DNA from: Candidatus Gastranaerophilales bacterium
GTDB taxonomy: Bacteria; Cyanobacteriota; Vampirovibrionia; Gastranaerophilales; Gastranaerophilaceae
Assembly: GCA_944323735.1 (NCBI GenBank)
Contig: CALUTO010000012.1
Coordinates: 1-63,140 of the forward strand
DNA length: 63,140 nt
Direction of reading: 5' to 3'
Shown in pieces: positions 1 through 8,475 of this stretch; within the stretch, counting starts at the first letter, position 1, and every line of letters begins with the position of its first letter. The translations under genes were made by a program, and so were the position numbers. The notes under the pieces were generated by a model that saw only the letters and a list, made by a program, of their open reading frames with translations, did no database searches and had not been told where the DNA came from.

Positions 1-77
1 ATGAAATTGGTAGACGTGCTAGACTCAAAATCTTGTGTGGTTTGCGCCACGTGCCGGTTCGACTCCGGCCATCGGCA
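1..77 (+). tRNA. tRNA-Leu (anticodon CAA), 5' end cut by the window edge
   Basis: The D-loop segment GAAATTGGTAGACGTG, the anticodon loop CTCAAAA, a long variable arm and the T-arm GCCGG-TTCGACT-CCGGC are all visible. The 3' acceptor strand CATCGGC plus discriminator A end at position 77, and CCA is not encoded. About nine bases of the 5' acceptor strand lie outside the window. The long variable arm and the CAA anticodon indicate leucine. The anticodon stem has one T-T mismatch. Confidence 0.85.
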
Positions 78-81
78 ATTT

Positions 82-160
82 TAAAGACTCCTTCGGGAGT
101 CTTTTTGGTGCCGGAGTCGAACCGGTACCCGTTTCTACCTCTCGAAAAACCTGACATTTA
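82..160 (+). repeat. 79-bp direct repeat, copy 1 (island boundary, tRNA-proximal)
   Basis: Positions 82-160 match 4476-4554 at 77 of 79 bases, in the same orientation. The unit holds the terminator hairpin and, on the minus strand, a T-arm-like hairpin CCGG-TTCGACT-CCGG. Copy 1 continues into sequence that closes a 91-bp block with complementary ends, GGTGCCG at 107 and CGGCACC at 191. The short string GGCCATCGGCA from the tRNA 3' end also recurs at about 183. The two copies bracket accessory genes, so they may be att-like sites; that role is inferred. Confidence 0.7.
83..107 (+). terminator. Intrinsic terminator after tRNA-Leu
   Basis: A strong hairpin AAAGACTCC-TTCG-GGAGTCTTT is followed by T residues directly after the tRNA. 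The flanking A and T tracts make it bidirectional. It lies inside the 79-bp repeat that recurs at 4476. Confidence 0.75.
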
Positions 161-395
161 GTCAGCTTTTTCTCGGCAGAGTGGCCATCGGCACCATTTA
201 CTAAAAATACCTTTTGACAGGTCTTTTTTTATTACAATTTTGGGTAATTTCCACTTATACTAAAGCCATACAGGTTTTAAAGTTGTATTAACCTGTGTTT
301 TAAAATTTTTTATTCTACAAAAAAGTCTACAACATTGTATTTTCTAAAAATAATCTCATATGATATTATATGTTAGTACTTTCAATGGATTTATT
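161..395. other. Intergenic stretch before the first gene
   Basis: No gene is seen here. A -35-like TTGACA at 214 has no well-spaced -10. An imperfect terminator-like hairpin, ACAGGTT at 270 pairing with AACCTGT at 290, precedes a T-rich tract. Nothing else can be supported. Confidence 0.4.
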
Positions 396-992
396 ATGGA
401 AAATGTAAACGTAGTTATAAAAGAACAAAGAAGCAAAGCAGTATTGTTTATTTTGCCGTTTTGTCTTTTCTTATTCTTAATTGGCGGATTATTTTTAGGT
501 ATCCACAAGGCTTATTCAAGTATAACATTCTTGGATTTTAGCGGGCATGTGACTTTTTTGCTTGCACTTGTTGTTTTAGGCATTGGTGTGATAATTAGCT
601 TTTCTAGTATCTTATTTTTGATTTTTAAAACAATTTGTCCATCAACAATTACACTAAACAAATGTGGTATAAAATCAAGCGGGTTAAAACTTCTTAATTG
701 GGAAGAGATAGAAGAAATCGAATATCTTAAAATCCCCCAAATATACAAAAACACATTCTATACAACGACTATATTATTGAGTCTTTTGGTAGCTGTAAAT
801 CCTATAACTTATATAGGTTACATACTAAGAGCCATTTTTACGTTTAAAGAATTTGAATCAAAAGCTATTGTTGTAAAGATGAAAAATAAAAAGACGCATA
901 TACTAATGTTTGATGAAGCTCTAGGCAAAGAAGAAGAGCCTTGTGCACTACCGACAATAAAAAGTTACATGGAAGAGCTGGGGCTAAGATAA
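396..992 (+). CDS. STM3941/YcxB-like membrane protein
   Basis: The frame is open from 360, but the Met at 396 starts a compact protein (MENVNVVIKEQ) and is preferred; neither start has a good ribosome-binding site. With this start it is 199 residues. Two hydrophobic helices lie at about 14-36 and 53-78. They are followed by a soluble stretch with the pattern NKCGIKSSGLKLLNWEEIEEI, as in PH-like STM3941/YcxB domains. Another hydrophobic segment sits near 125-145. It probably sits in the inner membrane. Function is unknown. It is the only plus-strand gene between the two 79-bp repeats. Confidence 0.6.
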   Translation: MENVNVVIKEQRSKAVLFILPFCLFLFLIGGLFLGIHKAYSSITFLDFSGHVTFLLALVVLGIGVIISFSSILFLIFKTICPSTITLNKCGIKSSGLKLLNWEEIEEIEYLKIPQIYKNTFYTTTILLSLLVAVNPITYIGYILRAIFTFKEFESKAIVVKMKNKKTHILMFDEALGKEEEPCALPTIKSYMEELGLR

Positions 993-1052
993 GATTGGTT
1001 TTGCTAATCTTTCAGCGCTTGTATGGTAAATCCAGTTGTCTGTTATAAGTGC

Positions 1053-1979
1053 TTATTTGTTCTTATTTTCTTTATACAATTGTGCTTCTTTTGTTAATGT
1101 TGGATTGAAGTATTCTGTACGTTGTAGTTGTTTATCACAATCTTCTTTTAAATTTGTATAAGTAAAATCTTTCACATTAGAGAAAAACTCATCTTTAGGC
1201 ATAACAACTTCTTTGCCTGAATTATACGGGTCTATAAGAACGACCTTATCGTCTATCATCCCTTTTACATAGTAGGCGTGAGCAGAGTCTTCTTTTGTTT
1301 GCAGAGCAGCAACAACGACATTGTTTTTCTCTAAAATATAAGGTTTAAGAACTTCTTCGCCATATTTTTTGAGTTCAATTTTTGTATCATTTAAAATCAA
1401 ATTTTTATCAACAAGCGGTGCAATTCGTTTTGCTTTTTTGCCTGTTAATATTTCTATCGCATTTTTAGAAAACCCGGATTCTAACGGATTATCCGGATAA
1501 TAAAATCTCATATAATTCGGGCTAAACGGATTTTTGGCCGTTGCTTTGCCACTATCAACAATGTGTTTTCTGTACTTTTCAAAAGCCAATTCTATTGCCA
1601 ATACGTCGTCATCACCTGTTGCATAATGTCCAGTGGCTTTGGCAGCTAAAATTTCTCCTTTTGTGATTGGGTATGAAATCCCAACCCCTTTCAATTCAAC
1701 AATCACATCACCATTAGGATTTTGTTTTATAGCGTCTTTTATTATTTTTGCACCGTCAGGATGTTCGCTTATCGCTTTAACAGAAGCTAATAACCAACAG
1801 TCGTTTTTATCTCCCTGTTGAAATTCATCAATCTTTCCATTAACAAAAGTAGATGTATTATTGTTTTTTGTCCAAACTGAAGTGCTGTCTTTTTCTTTTA
1901 AAGACAGATTTTGTTGACTTTGATTAACGGTAGATGTTGTTGATCTACCTGATGTTTTTTGCAAAGTGAACTCTGACAT
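1053..1979 (-). CDS. Calpain-family (C2-like) cysteine protease
   Basis: The catalytic triad of papain-fold calpains is readable: Cys61 in QQGDKNDCWLLASV, His234 in AHAYYVKG and Asn253 in LIDPYNSG. The first 50 residues are Ser/Thr/Asn/Gln-rich and look disordered, with no signal peptide. The ATG at 1979 is chosen because upstream codons add a hydrophobic lead without family character; the weak AAGAG upstream fits. No calcium-binding EF-hand or C2 domain follows, so this is a stand-alone protease core. It neighbours a zinc protease on the same strand, and the pair may be exported effectors, which is inference. Confidence 0.85.
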   Translation of the reverse strand: MSEFTLQKTSGRSTTSTVNQSQQNLSLKEKDSTSVWTKNNNTSTFVNGKIDEFQQGDKNDCWLLASVKAISEHPDGAKIIKDAIKQNPNGDVIVELKGVGISYPITKGEILAAKATGHYATGDDDVLAIELAFEKYRKHIVDSGKATAKNPFSPNYMRFYYPDNPLESGFSKNAIEILTGKKAKRIAPLVDKNLILNDTKIELKKYGEEVLKPYILEKNNVVVAALQTKEDSAHAYYVKGMIDDKVVLIDPYNSGKEVVMPKDEFFSNVKDFTYTNLKEDCDKQLQRTEYFNPTLTKEAQLYKENKNK

Positions 1980-2128
1980 AGATACTCTTAATATCTTTTT
2001 ATAAATTACTGCTAATATATAATAAAAACCATTTGTAATGTTCAAAAACAGAACTTAGAATATTTTTTACAAAAAGAAATATTCAATTAAGAAAGCAGAT
2101 ATAAGATAAAATATCTCTGGATAAAAAA

Positions 2129-2950
2129 TCACTCATTAATGTATTTTTTTACGACGTTATACGTATTTGGAAAGAGCTTTATAAAATCATCTTTATTACC
2201 GTCATCAGTACCTGTTGCATAGCTAAACAACTGTGCAAAAATTTCCATCCTGGATGCATCTGCATTTTCAACGTCATCAGAATTTGGCACAATATCAAGC
2301 CCTCTATTATAGAACTCTGCAACAAAATATCCAAATTTGCGTCTTGTTGATGAATTCAGTTCTAAATTTTTCAAATCTTTTTGAATAGCAGACTTAAACT
2401 CTTTTTTATCACTATATCCATTATTTTTCATATATTCTATCAGAATTTTCCCCTCACTTGGAGATACCTCTATCTCATCAAATTGTCTGTCGTAGTATTT
2501 TTCAACAAACTTTTGATGTTCGGCTCTTAGAGACTTATCTGCACCTGTATAATCAAACTGATGTCCAAGCTCGTGCATAGTTGCTTGTGTTATTTCTTTA
2601 TCTGCACTAAAAGAAGGCGAAAAAGAAAACACATTAGAAACTTTATCAGGAAAGAATGCCGTTTCTTGTATAAAGATTTCTTTTCGTTCTAAATCATCAG
2701 TAGTAACACCCTTTGTAGAATATAAAGAGCTTTGTTTCTCTTTAAGGTGTTTATTTAAAGCTGAGCCATTATTTGGTAAATTTGAAAAATCGGATGCTAC
2801 ATGTATATTCAAATTCTTCAAAAACTCTTTGTTTTTGACAGAATCAGACGCCATTTCTACAGCCTTTTTGACCGCAGCTTTTGTGGACTCATCAACCTTG
2901 TTAACAGTACCATCGTGATATTGTATTTTTACATAAAAATCAGAACTCAT
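2129..2950 (-). CDS. Anthrax-lethal-factor-like zinc metalloprotease
   Basis: A 273-residue protein with a zincin motif HELGHQFD (His126, Glu127, His130). A downstream helix SRMEIFAQLFSYATG puts Glu236 in place as third zinc ligand, the arrangement of ATLF/M34-like domains. There is no signal peptide or membrane segment. AGAGGAT precedes the ATG at good spacing. Middle residues 80-110 resemble the strand region that precedes HExxH in ATLF domains. It lies upstream of the calpain-like gene with a 150-bp gap, so cotranscription is possible but not shown. The substrate is unknown; a secreted effector role is speculative. Confidence 0.8.
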   Translation of the reverse strand: MSSDFYVKIQYHDGTVNKVDESTKAAVKKAVEMASDSVKNKEFLKNLNIHVASDFSNLPNNGSALNKHLKEKQSSLYSTKGVTTDDLERKEIFIQETAFFPDKVSNVFSFSPSFSADKEITQATMHELGHQFDYTGADKSLRAEHQKFVEKYYDRQFDEIEVSPSEGKILIEYMKNNGYSDKKEFKSAIQKDLKNLELNSSTRRKFGYFVAEFYNRGLDIVPNSDDVENADASRMEIFAQLFSYATGTDDGNKDDFIKLFPNTYNVVKKYINE

Positions 2951-3048
2951 AATGCATCCTCTTTTATATAAAAAACAGTTTGTTATACAAAATTGCCTAA
3001 TGCAAACAATAAAAGCCCTTTATGTAAAGAAAGCTATATCAAATATCT

Positions 3049-3669
3049 TTAATTTTGAGATAAAGTTTTATTGACATAATTTTTTGAACCCAAATTTTTG
3101 TCGTCATTTTTTGGATTCTTCTTAAAAATCAAATCCATTACAGGGTGTAGTATAATTTGTGACAATATCGGTGCACATAAAGCAAGTATAAACACTGTTG
3201 CAACGATTGAACTAAATTCTTTTACACCTTTGCCAAAATGGTAATCCTTATTTGTATGCAAAAGATGTGTAAACTGTTCTTCAAGTTTTTTCTTAGAGGC
3301 TTTATCTTTTGCATTTTTAATTTTTGCTTGAAAATTGTCATATAAATCCAATTTTCTTTTATCTTCTGGGTCATTAGCTGCAAATTTCTTACTTATATGT
3401 TTATATGCAATGTTTTTAAATTTATTAATTAACCCAAGGTACAACCCCAAACAAAAAGACTGGTACAAAAATTCTTTTGTTGCTGCGTATTTTTTAGACT
3501 GTTTATTTGCGTGTTTGTCATAATAAATAAAAGCAGGACGACCTGATGCTTTCAATGTTGTTTCAACAGCAATTGCGCATACTGTATTTTTCGCAAACTC
3601 GGCAGCTTTGTGGTTTGCAACAACTTTTCTAATGTTTATTAATGTTTTTTGAACAGGTGTAACATTCAT
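3049..3669 (-). CDS. Lineage-type membrane protein, paralogue of the next gene upstream
   Basis: A 206-residue protein with an N-terminal amphipathic part, a basic middle (about 100-140) and a hydrophobic helix at about 150-180 ending in APILSQIILHPVMDLIFKK. Its core GRPAFIYYDKHANKQSKKYAAT aligns by eye with VRPILSITDKKESPDARKYAA of the gene at 3673. A more distant relative is the 599-residue protein at 8476. It follows the 3673 gene with only three bases between, so the two are one operon. No function is recognised. Confidence 0.7.
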   Translation of the reverse strand: MNVTPVQKTLINIRKVVANHKAAEFAKNTVCAIAVETTLKASGRPAFIYYDKHANKQSKKYAATKEFLYQSFCLGLYLGLINKFKNIAYKHISKKFAANDPEDKRKLDLYDNFQAKIKNAKDKASKKKLEEQFTHLLHTNKDYHFGKGVKEFSSIVATVFILALCAPILSQIILHPVMDLIFKKNPKNDDKNLGSKNYVNKTLSQN

Positions 3670-3672
3670 ATT

Positions 3673-4185
3673 CTACACTCTCATTCCAGCACGATAATAC
3701 GGCGAATTAGATTTAACTCGATACACGTTGTAATAGTTGTTTGCATTTATTTTTCCAAATGCAGGTTTATTGCCAACAGGAGCTACAGGGCCTTGTGCAT
3801 TTGGATCATAGTTTGGCATAAGTTTTTTCATAACAGGAGGCATACCTATGTTACAGAACTTCGGTACAAAATACCCTGCTGCGGCGCAAATACCAAGAAA
3901 GGACAAAAAAGACTTTGCATTCTTGTATTTTTGAGAGCCTTTGCCAGCAATCAAGCCAGCACAGCTTTCACCAAGAAGCCCCATTGCCATTGTTGTTGGT
4001 ACACCGATAAACTCTGTCATTAACTCTCTTAATGCGGCATATTTTCTTGCATCAGGTGATTCTTTTTTATCTGTAATACTTAAAATAGGTCTGACAGTGC
4101 CTTTTCCACAGGCTATTGCCAGTACTGTGTATATGGGTTTGTTATTTTCACCCAGCTTTTCACACACACTGTGGATAAATTTCAT
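3673..4185 (-). CDS. Lineage-type membrane protein, first gene of a two-gene operon
   Basis: A 170-residue protein with hydrophobic stretches near residues 15-30, 60-85 and 95-115, and the segment GYFVPKFCNIGMPPVMKKL. That segment resembles VVPKVNQGITKYIF in the 8476 gene and PILSQIILHPVMDLIF in the 3049 gene. The C-terminal 40 residues are polar and Asn/Tyr-rich. The conserved block VRPILSITDKKESPDARKYAA marks the family. No catalytic motif is seen and the function is unknown. Confidence 0.7.
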   Translation of the reverse strand: MKFIHSVCEKLGENNKPIYTVLAIACGKGTVRPILSITDKKESPDARKYAALRELMTEFIGVPTTMAMGLLGESCAGLIAGKGSQKYKNAKSFLSFLGICAAAGYFVPKFCNIGMPPVMKKLMPNYDPNAQGPVAPVGNKPAFGKINANNYYNVYRVKSNSPYYRAGMRV

Positions 4186-4281
4186 TTTTTACACGCTATC
4201 TTTTGTTATTAATGTAAAGTTTCAACTACAAAATAATTTTAAACCCGGAAAAAATGAAATTCAATATATAAAATAAAAATT

Positions 4282-4551
4282 TTATTTGTCAGAATTTACG
4301 GATTTAAGATAATAAACAGCTCTACTTACATTGTCATAATCTTTTTCGCTCAATATCGGACATCTGAATTCATCATAAGGAATTTCGTAGCATTTTTTAC
4401 CAATAGCGGGTAAAAGATTTTCCATTAATTCTTCATAAGCTTGATAAGAATTGCCAAATTTTGGCGCTTTGTCTATAAAGACTCCTTCGGGAGTCTTTTT
4501 AGTACCGGAGTCGAACCGGTACCCGTTTCTACCTCTCGAAAAACCTGACAT
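4282..4551 (-). CDS. Small hypothetical protein, start codon inside the 79-bp repeat
   Basis: The 89-residue frame begins with an ATG at 4551 that lies in repeat copy 2, so about the first 25 residues are a translation of the repeat, including its T-arm-like hairpin. No ribosome-binding site precedes that ATG. The unique part, from about residue 28 (KAPKFGNSYQAYEELMENLL) to the end, looks like a real acidic helical protein. It may be the 3' remainder of a longer gene whose 5' end was replaced when the repeat arrived. Function unknown. Confidence 0.4.
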   Translation of the reverse strand: MSGFSRGRNGYRFDSGTKKTPEGVFIDKAPKFGNSYQAYEELMENLLPAIGKKCYEIPYDEFRCPILSEKDYDNVSRAVYYLKSVNSDK

Positions 4552-4554
4552 TTA
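4476..4554 (+). repeat. 79-bp direct repeat, copy 2 (island distal boundary)
   Basis: This copy differs from 82-160 only at 4501 and 4504 (both A here, G there). The second change makes the GTACCGG-TTCGACT-CCGGTAC hairpin (minus strand) a perfect 7-bp stem. It overlaps the 5' end of the small minus-strand frame 4282-4551. Confidence 0.75.
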
Positions 4555-4570
4555 TGTATTGTTTCAAGTA

Positions 4571-4800
4571 CTTTTGAAATTGCGAATACTTTGAGCAAAG
4601 CCCTCAAATGCCATAGAATTAGGGTTTTTAGCGTCCATTTCAGTCGGTATTTTAGTTTGGGCAAAAGTACTCAAAAGTCCATGAAATGGACACCAGTTGT
4701 CCTCAAAAGTTTTTGCCTTTAAACAAGGCATAGCCTGTTTTTTAGCCACAAGTGACGATTTTGCTCAAAGTATCTGCAATTTTTTTGTTGGACTTTTGAA
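4571..4800. repeat. Fold-back element with 23-bp inverted arms (possible MITE or structured RNA)
   Basis: The left arm 4577-4599 and right arm 4760-4782 are inverted copies matching at 21 of 23 bases. An inner pair, GTCCATTTCA at 4633 and TGAAATGGAC at 4682, is also complementary. Short frames across it lack ribosome-binding sites and family similarity. It fills most of the gene-free stretch 4552-4903. It lies near a dead transposase, so a non-autonomous mobile element remnant is plausible; a structured transcript is the alternative. Confidence 0.45.
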
Positions 4801-4903
4801 AAATTATTAAAATCTTGTGAAATATTTCACAAAAAGCCGGTACTTTATTGATTGAAACCCGGTATTACTTATGAGTTAATATTTTGTATGATGCATAATA
4901 TAT

Positions 4904-5287
4904 TTAAGCACTATAATCTAAATTCTGTGCAAGAAATGGATGATTTGCAACGCTTGGATGGTTAAGGGACGGCTTTTGTTGATGTATCGGGTTGCCAAAT
5001 CTATTTTGATTATTGCTATTATTTTGAGCAATATTATTAGTTGAATCTACATAAGCTCCTTCTATTTTTGTTGCTTCCTGTTTAAATGCATTAAAAATAG
5101 AAGAAACACTGATACCTGAAGATAGAAATTCTGATGCTGTAATTAAACCGTCTTCATCGGCATCAACTTTATTAAAGTCATCATTGTCAATACCATATTT
5201 TTTTATATCATCACTGCTGATGGTAATAGGTTGAATTTTTCCGGCATTAAAACCGTGTACATAATTTCCGCCAATAGATAAAGACAT
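4904..5287 (-). CDS. Small leaderless EF-hand protein
   Basis: A 127-residue protein with one canonical calcium-binding loop DADEDGLITASE at residues 42-53, preceded and followed by short helices. The C-terminal third is Asn/Gln/His/Pro-rich and likely disordered. AGGAAG sits just before the ATG. There is no signal peptide. The N-terminus MSLSIGGNYVHGFNAG is glycine-rich. Two other leaderless proteins in the window (46301 and 58863) also carry single calcium-type loops. Possible role in calcium sensing or as an exported structural protein; both are guesses. Confidence 0.7.
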   Translation of the reverse strand: MSLSIGGNYVHGFNAGKIQPITISSDDIKKYGIDNDDFNKVDADEDGLITASEFLSSGISVSSIFNAFKQEATKIEGAYVDSTNNIAQNNSNNQNRFGNPIHQQKPSLNHPSVANHPFLAQNLDYSA

Positions 5288-5498
5288 AATCTTCCTTTCC
5301 TTATATTTATAAGGTTTTTTAGAAAATGGAAATTGCTTTTATCAATTTTTTATTTACATTAGTTAATGTTTTTTATAAATAATTTTGTTTCACTTCAGAC
5401 ACATAAACCTGTAAAAAAACTCCAAACTTCCGACTTCAGAGCTAATGTGTTGGTATGGAAGATAAATACATACCAATACAGAAAATAGTGAAGCTAAA

Positions 5499-6642
5499 AT
5501 GACTCAAAAGTACACGTTCCATAAGAAATAACCTCAGCAAGTATATCTACAGAGAGGTTATAGTCAAAGGCGGAACCAGCTGTGAAATCCCTTGCCACAT
5601 CTCTTGAGCCTGAATTACAGCACAAATTGATGGATTAAGAAAAATTCCATCCTTTAGTTCTATTGAACAACAAAACGGCATCTTTTGTTACCGAGAAAGT
5701 TCAGTTAACTGCTTTAGCCCGTGTTGATTTAATTAAAGGTTTTCAGAATTTTAGAACAAGGTTAAAAACACGAAAAGAAGCCATGCAAAACTTTTTAGAA
5801 CTGTATAACAGCGGTTTGTATCTCAAAAAGATTTATGAATTTATCGGAAGTGTTTCAAGAGGAACAGTTAACAGATGGATTAAAGCATACGATGAAATGG
5901 GGTTTGATGCTCTTATGCCTCAATACAGATATCCAAAATATGATGAATACGATTGTTCTCTTGATGAACATATGAAACAGGTTTTAATGAAGTTTCTTCT
6001 TCATCCAAATAAAATCACAATCAGCAAAGCTATTTCTTTAACGAGATATATTTTAGAGAATGAGGGCTGTGAGGATATTCCCTCAGAGTCAACTTTCAGA
6101 AGATATGCGAACCATTTCAAAGATACAAAGTTTGATATTTGGACTCTTATACGTGAAGGCGAAAAAGCTTTGAATGATAAAGTTGAACCATATATTGAAC
6201 GTGATTTATCTAAGATAGAAGTCGGAGATGTTTATTTGCTAACGGACACGTTCTTAGTTTTGAGGTCATTAATCCGTTTTCGAGAAAGCCAACGAGAGCA
6301 GCACTCGTTGGCTTTTTAGACTGGAAATCAACAGCATTAGTCGGGTATGAAATTATGATGAGCGAAAATACCCGGTGTATTGCAAGTGCATTAAGAAACG
6401 CCATTTTAAATCTCGGAAAAATTCCGAAGATTGTTTATCATGACAATTGCAGAGCTTTTAAGGCTAAGTATTTTCAGCATAGTAATTTTAATGAAGAAGG
6501 CTTTAACGGGGTATATGAAAACTTAGGAATAAAACCCGTATTTGCAAAGCCGTGCAATGCAAAAGCAAAAGTAATAGAAAGATTTTTCAAGGAATTTGCC
6601 GAATTTGAAAATATTAATGTACATATTTATATGCACAAATAA
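5499..6642 (+). pseudogene. Decayed Mu-type (DDE, rve) transposase
   Basis: Family-like protein sequence is spread over several frames. An N-terminal stub starts at the ATG at 5499. The main block starts near 5663 and has a helix-turn-helix (GSVSRGTVNRWIKAYDEMGF). The frame is lost near 6230, where one T seems missing, and resumes as FEVINPFSRKPTRAALVGF and then from 6355 on. The first catalytic Asp of the expected ADGH motif reads Asn (AACGGACAC), while the second Asp is kept in IVYHDNCRAF. The protein stops early at 6642, without the usual C-terminal region. Clear terminal inverted repeats were not found. Confidence 0.8.
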
Positions 6643-6710
6643 TTATCAAAATCCTGGCTAGAGTTTGAAACTGTCAGCATGCAAATTTGTCAGGAAAGAA
6701 GTAACAGAGT

Positions 6711-8294
6711 TTAGCCTATATTTTTTTTAAACTCTTTTCCGCCAACTATTTTTAAATGTCGTTCGCTGCCTTCTCCAACGCTTTCTGATGATAGATTATG
6801 CTGTTCAACAAGTTCATGCTGCATTTTTCTAATCTGCGTATTCTGCGGTGAGAGTTCTACATCTTCTCCGTCCTGCAAAACTTTTTTTATTGCTTCCTTT
6901 GCTTCATCCAGTGCCTCTTCTGTTTCGTCATGGAACACGCATATATTGTCATCTTCAATATTTAGTGCTTCTTTAAGAACTTTTTGAACCTGAGATGTAG
7001 AATTTGAGCGTACATAATATATAGGCAGTCTGTATTCGTTGGCAATGCTCAATATTTTGTTTCCGCCTTTTGCAAAATTTTTGTGGGCAATAATTATGTC
7101 AGCGTCATCAATATTCTTTGTGAGTTCTGCGTCAAGATTCAGCCGTTCTATGGCTTTGTCAACAATTGAGCGGCTTACTGCGTATATGTATATTTTTTTG
7201 TATCCTTTTGCCTGTTTTACATACTGCTGGCGGGAAAAACTGAATTTTAAACTGTCTGATGCCTGATTTACTTTTTCGTCCAGTTTGTTTACTTTGTCGA
7301 CTATTGAGGCTGGAATACTCTGGTCGACTTTTCTTATTTCCGGTTTTATGGGCCAGCCTCTTAATATACAGTCAACAGCTTCTGCTGTATCCGGATAAAC
7401 AGCAAGTGTGTTTCTGTCTATTATTTCTATAACTATATCAAAAGTCGGCTGCTTTTCCCGTTCGAGAACGGTTTTTTGACATGCTCTGCGTTTTGCCTCA
7501 TCATCGCCCAGTGTTACAGACTGTATGCCGCCGACAAGGTCAGACAGTACAGGGTTTTTTATAAGGTTTTCCAGTGTGTTTCCGTGTGCAGTTGCAATAA
7601 GCATAACACCACGTTCTGCGATTGTTCTTGCTGCCTGTGCTTCTGCTTCTGTACCAATTTCATCTACAACAATAACTTCCGGTGTATGATTTTCTACAGC
7701 CTCTATCATAACATCTTTTTGGAATTCCGGCTGTGTGACCTGCATTCTTCTGGCATGCCCGATTGCCGGATGCGGTGTGTCTCCGTCTCCAGCTATTTCG
7801 TTCGAAGTGTCAACAACGACAACACGTTTGTGCAAATCATCTGCAACAAGTCTGGAAATTTCTCTTAATTTTGTGGTTTTTCCGACTCCAGGTCGACCTA
7901 AGAACAGTATACTTTTATTCTGGACAACAAAATCTTTAATACAAGCTATCGTGCCTGTGACTACTCTTCCTATCCTGCAGGTAAGTCCTACTATTTTTCC
8001 CTGTCTGTTTCTGATTGCACTGATGCGGTGCAGCGTTCCCGGTATACCTGAACGGTTGTCGCTTGTAAATTCCTGTACCCTGTCTGTTATGTATTTTATA
8101 TCTTCTTCTGTAACATTCTCGTCGCCTATATATTCAATGCTTCCGTCAGAGTGCCTTATTTCAGCTTGTCTGCCTAAATCCAGCACAAGTTCAATAACAT
8201 CAAAAAGTTTATCGGCATTAACATATTTTGTTATCTTCGGGGGTAGAATCTCAATTAACCTATCAAGGTCACTGTGAAATTGTACGTTGCTCAT
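6711..8294 (-). CDS. ycf45: Ycf45-like AAA ATPase with C-terminal R3H domain
   Basis: A 527-residue P-loop ATPase of the SpoIIIAA/Ycf45 group. Walker A is GRPGVGKTT (133-141), Walker B is VIVVDEIG (near 205-212), and ATAHGNT is a sensor-like motif. The last 50 residues hold an R3H nucleic-acid-binding motif (Arg-x3-His context in IRKMQHELVEQHNL). This architecture is typical of cyanobacteria and plastids. It is probably a cytoplasmic, nucleic-acid-linked ATPase whose exact role is unknown. AAAGGA precedes the ATG. It stands alone on its strand, with a 180-bp gap to the next upstream gene. Confidence 0.85.
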   Translation of the reverse strand: MSNVQFHSDLDRLIEILPPKITKYVNADKLFDVIELVLDLGRQAEIRHSDGSIEYIGDENVTEEDIKYITDRVQEFTSDNRSGIPGTLHRISAIRNRQGKIVGLTCRIGRVVTGTIACIKDFVVQNKSILFLGRPGVGKTTKLREISRLVADDLHKRVVVVDTSNEIAGDGDTPHPAIGHARRMQVTQPEFQKDVMIEAVENHTPEVIVVDEIGTEAEAQAARTIAERGVMLIATAHGNTLENLIKNPVLSDLVGGIQSVTLGDDEAKRRACQKTVLEREKQPTFDIVIEIIDRNTLAVYPDTAEAVDCILRGWPIKPEIRKVDQSIPASIVDKVNKLDEKVNQASDSLKFSFSRQQYVKQAKGYKKIYIYAVSRSIVDKAIERLNLDAELTKNIDDADIIIAHKNFAKGGNKILSIANEYRLPIYYVRSNSTSQVQKVLKEALNIEDDNICVFHDETEEALDEAKEAIKKVLQDGEDVELSPQNTQIRKMQHELVEQHNLSSESVGEGSERHLKIVGGKEFKKNIG

Positions 8295-8475
8295 ATTTTC
8301 CTTTCAATCAGCTCAGACTTTTTATTTGTGCTTTTCGAAAAAAATCTCCTCTTTTTTATACTTGTATTTACATTTATATTATAACATTATTTTTGTTTCA
8401 AAACATTATCTTTCATACTACCTGCGTAGCAATTTTACATATCTTTATAAAAACAATCAAAATGTTTTTTATTTT

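Noticed and set aside
107-197. A minus-strand tRNA-like block with a T-arm (GGTTCGACTCC) and complementary ends
   Set aside because: The spacing from T-loop to 3' end is too short for a T-stem plus acceptor, the D-loop lacks GG, and no proper anticodon loop forms. It is kept as part of the repeat, not as a tRNA.
4473-4749. Two short minus-strand frames (63 and 61 codons)
   Set aside because: They run through the repeat and the fold-back element, lack ribosome-binding sites and resemble no family.
7735-8277. Plus-strand 180-codon frame
   Set aside because: It is antisense to the well-conserved Ycf45-like ATPase.
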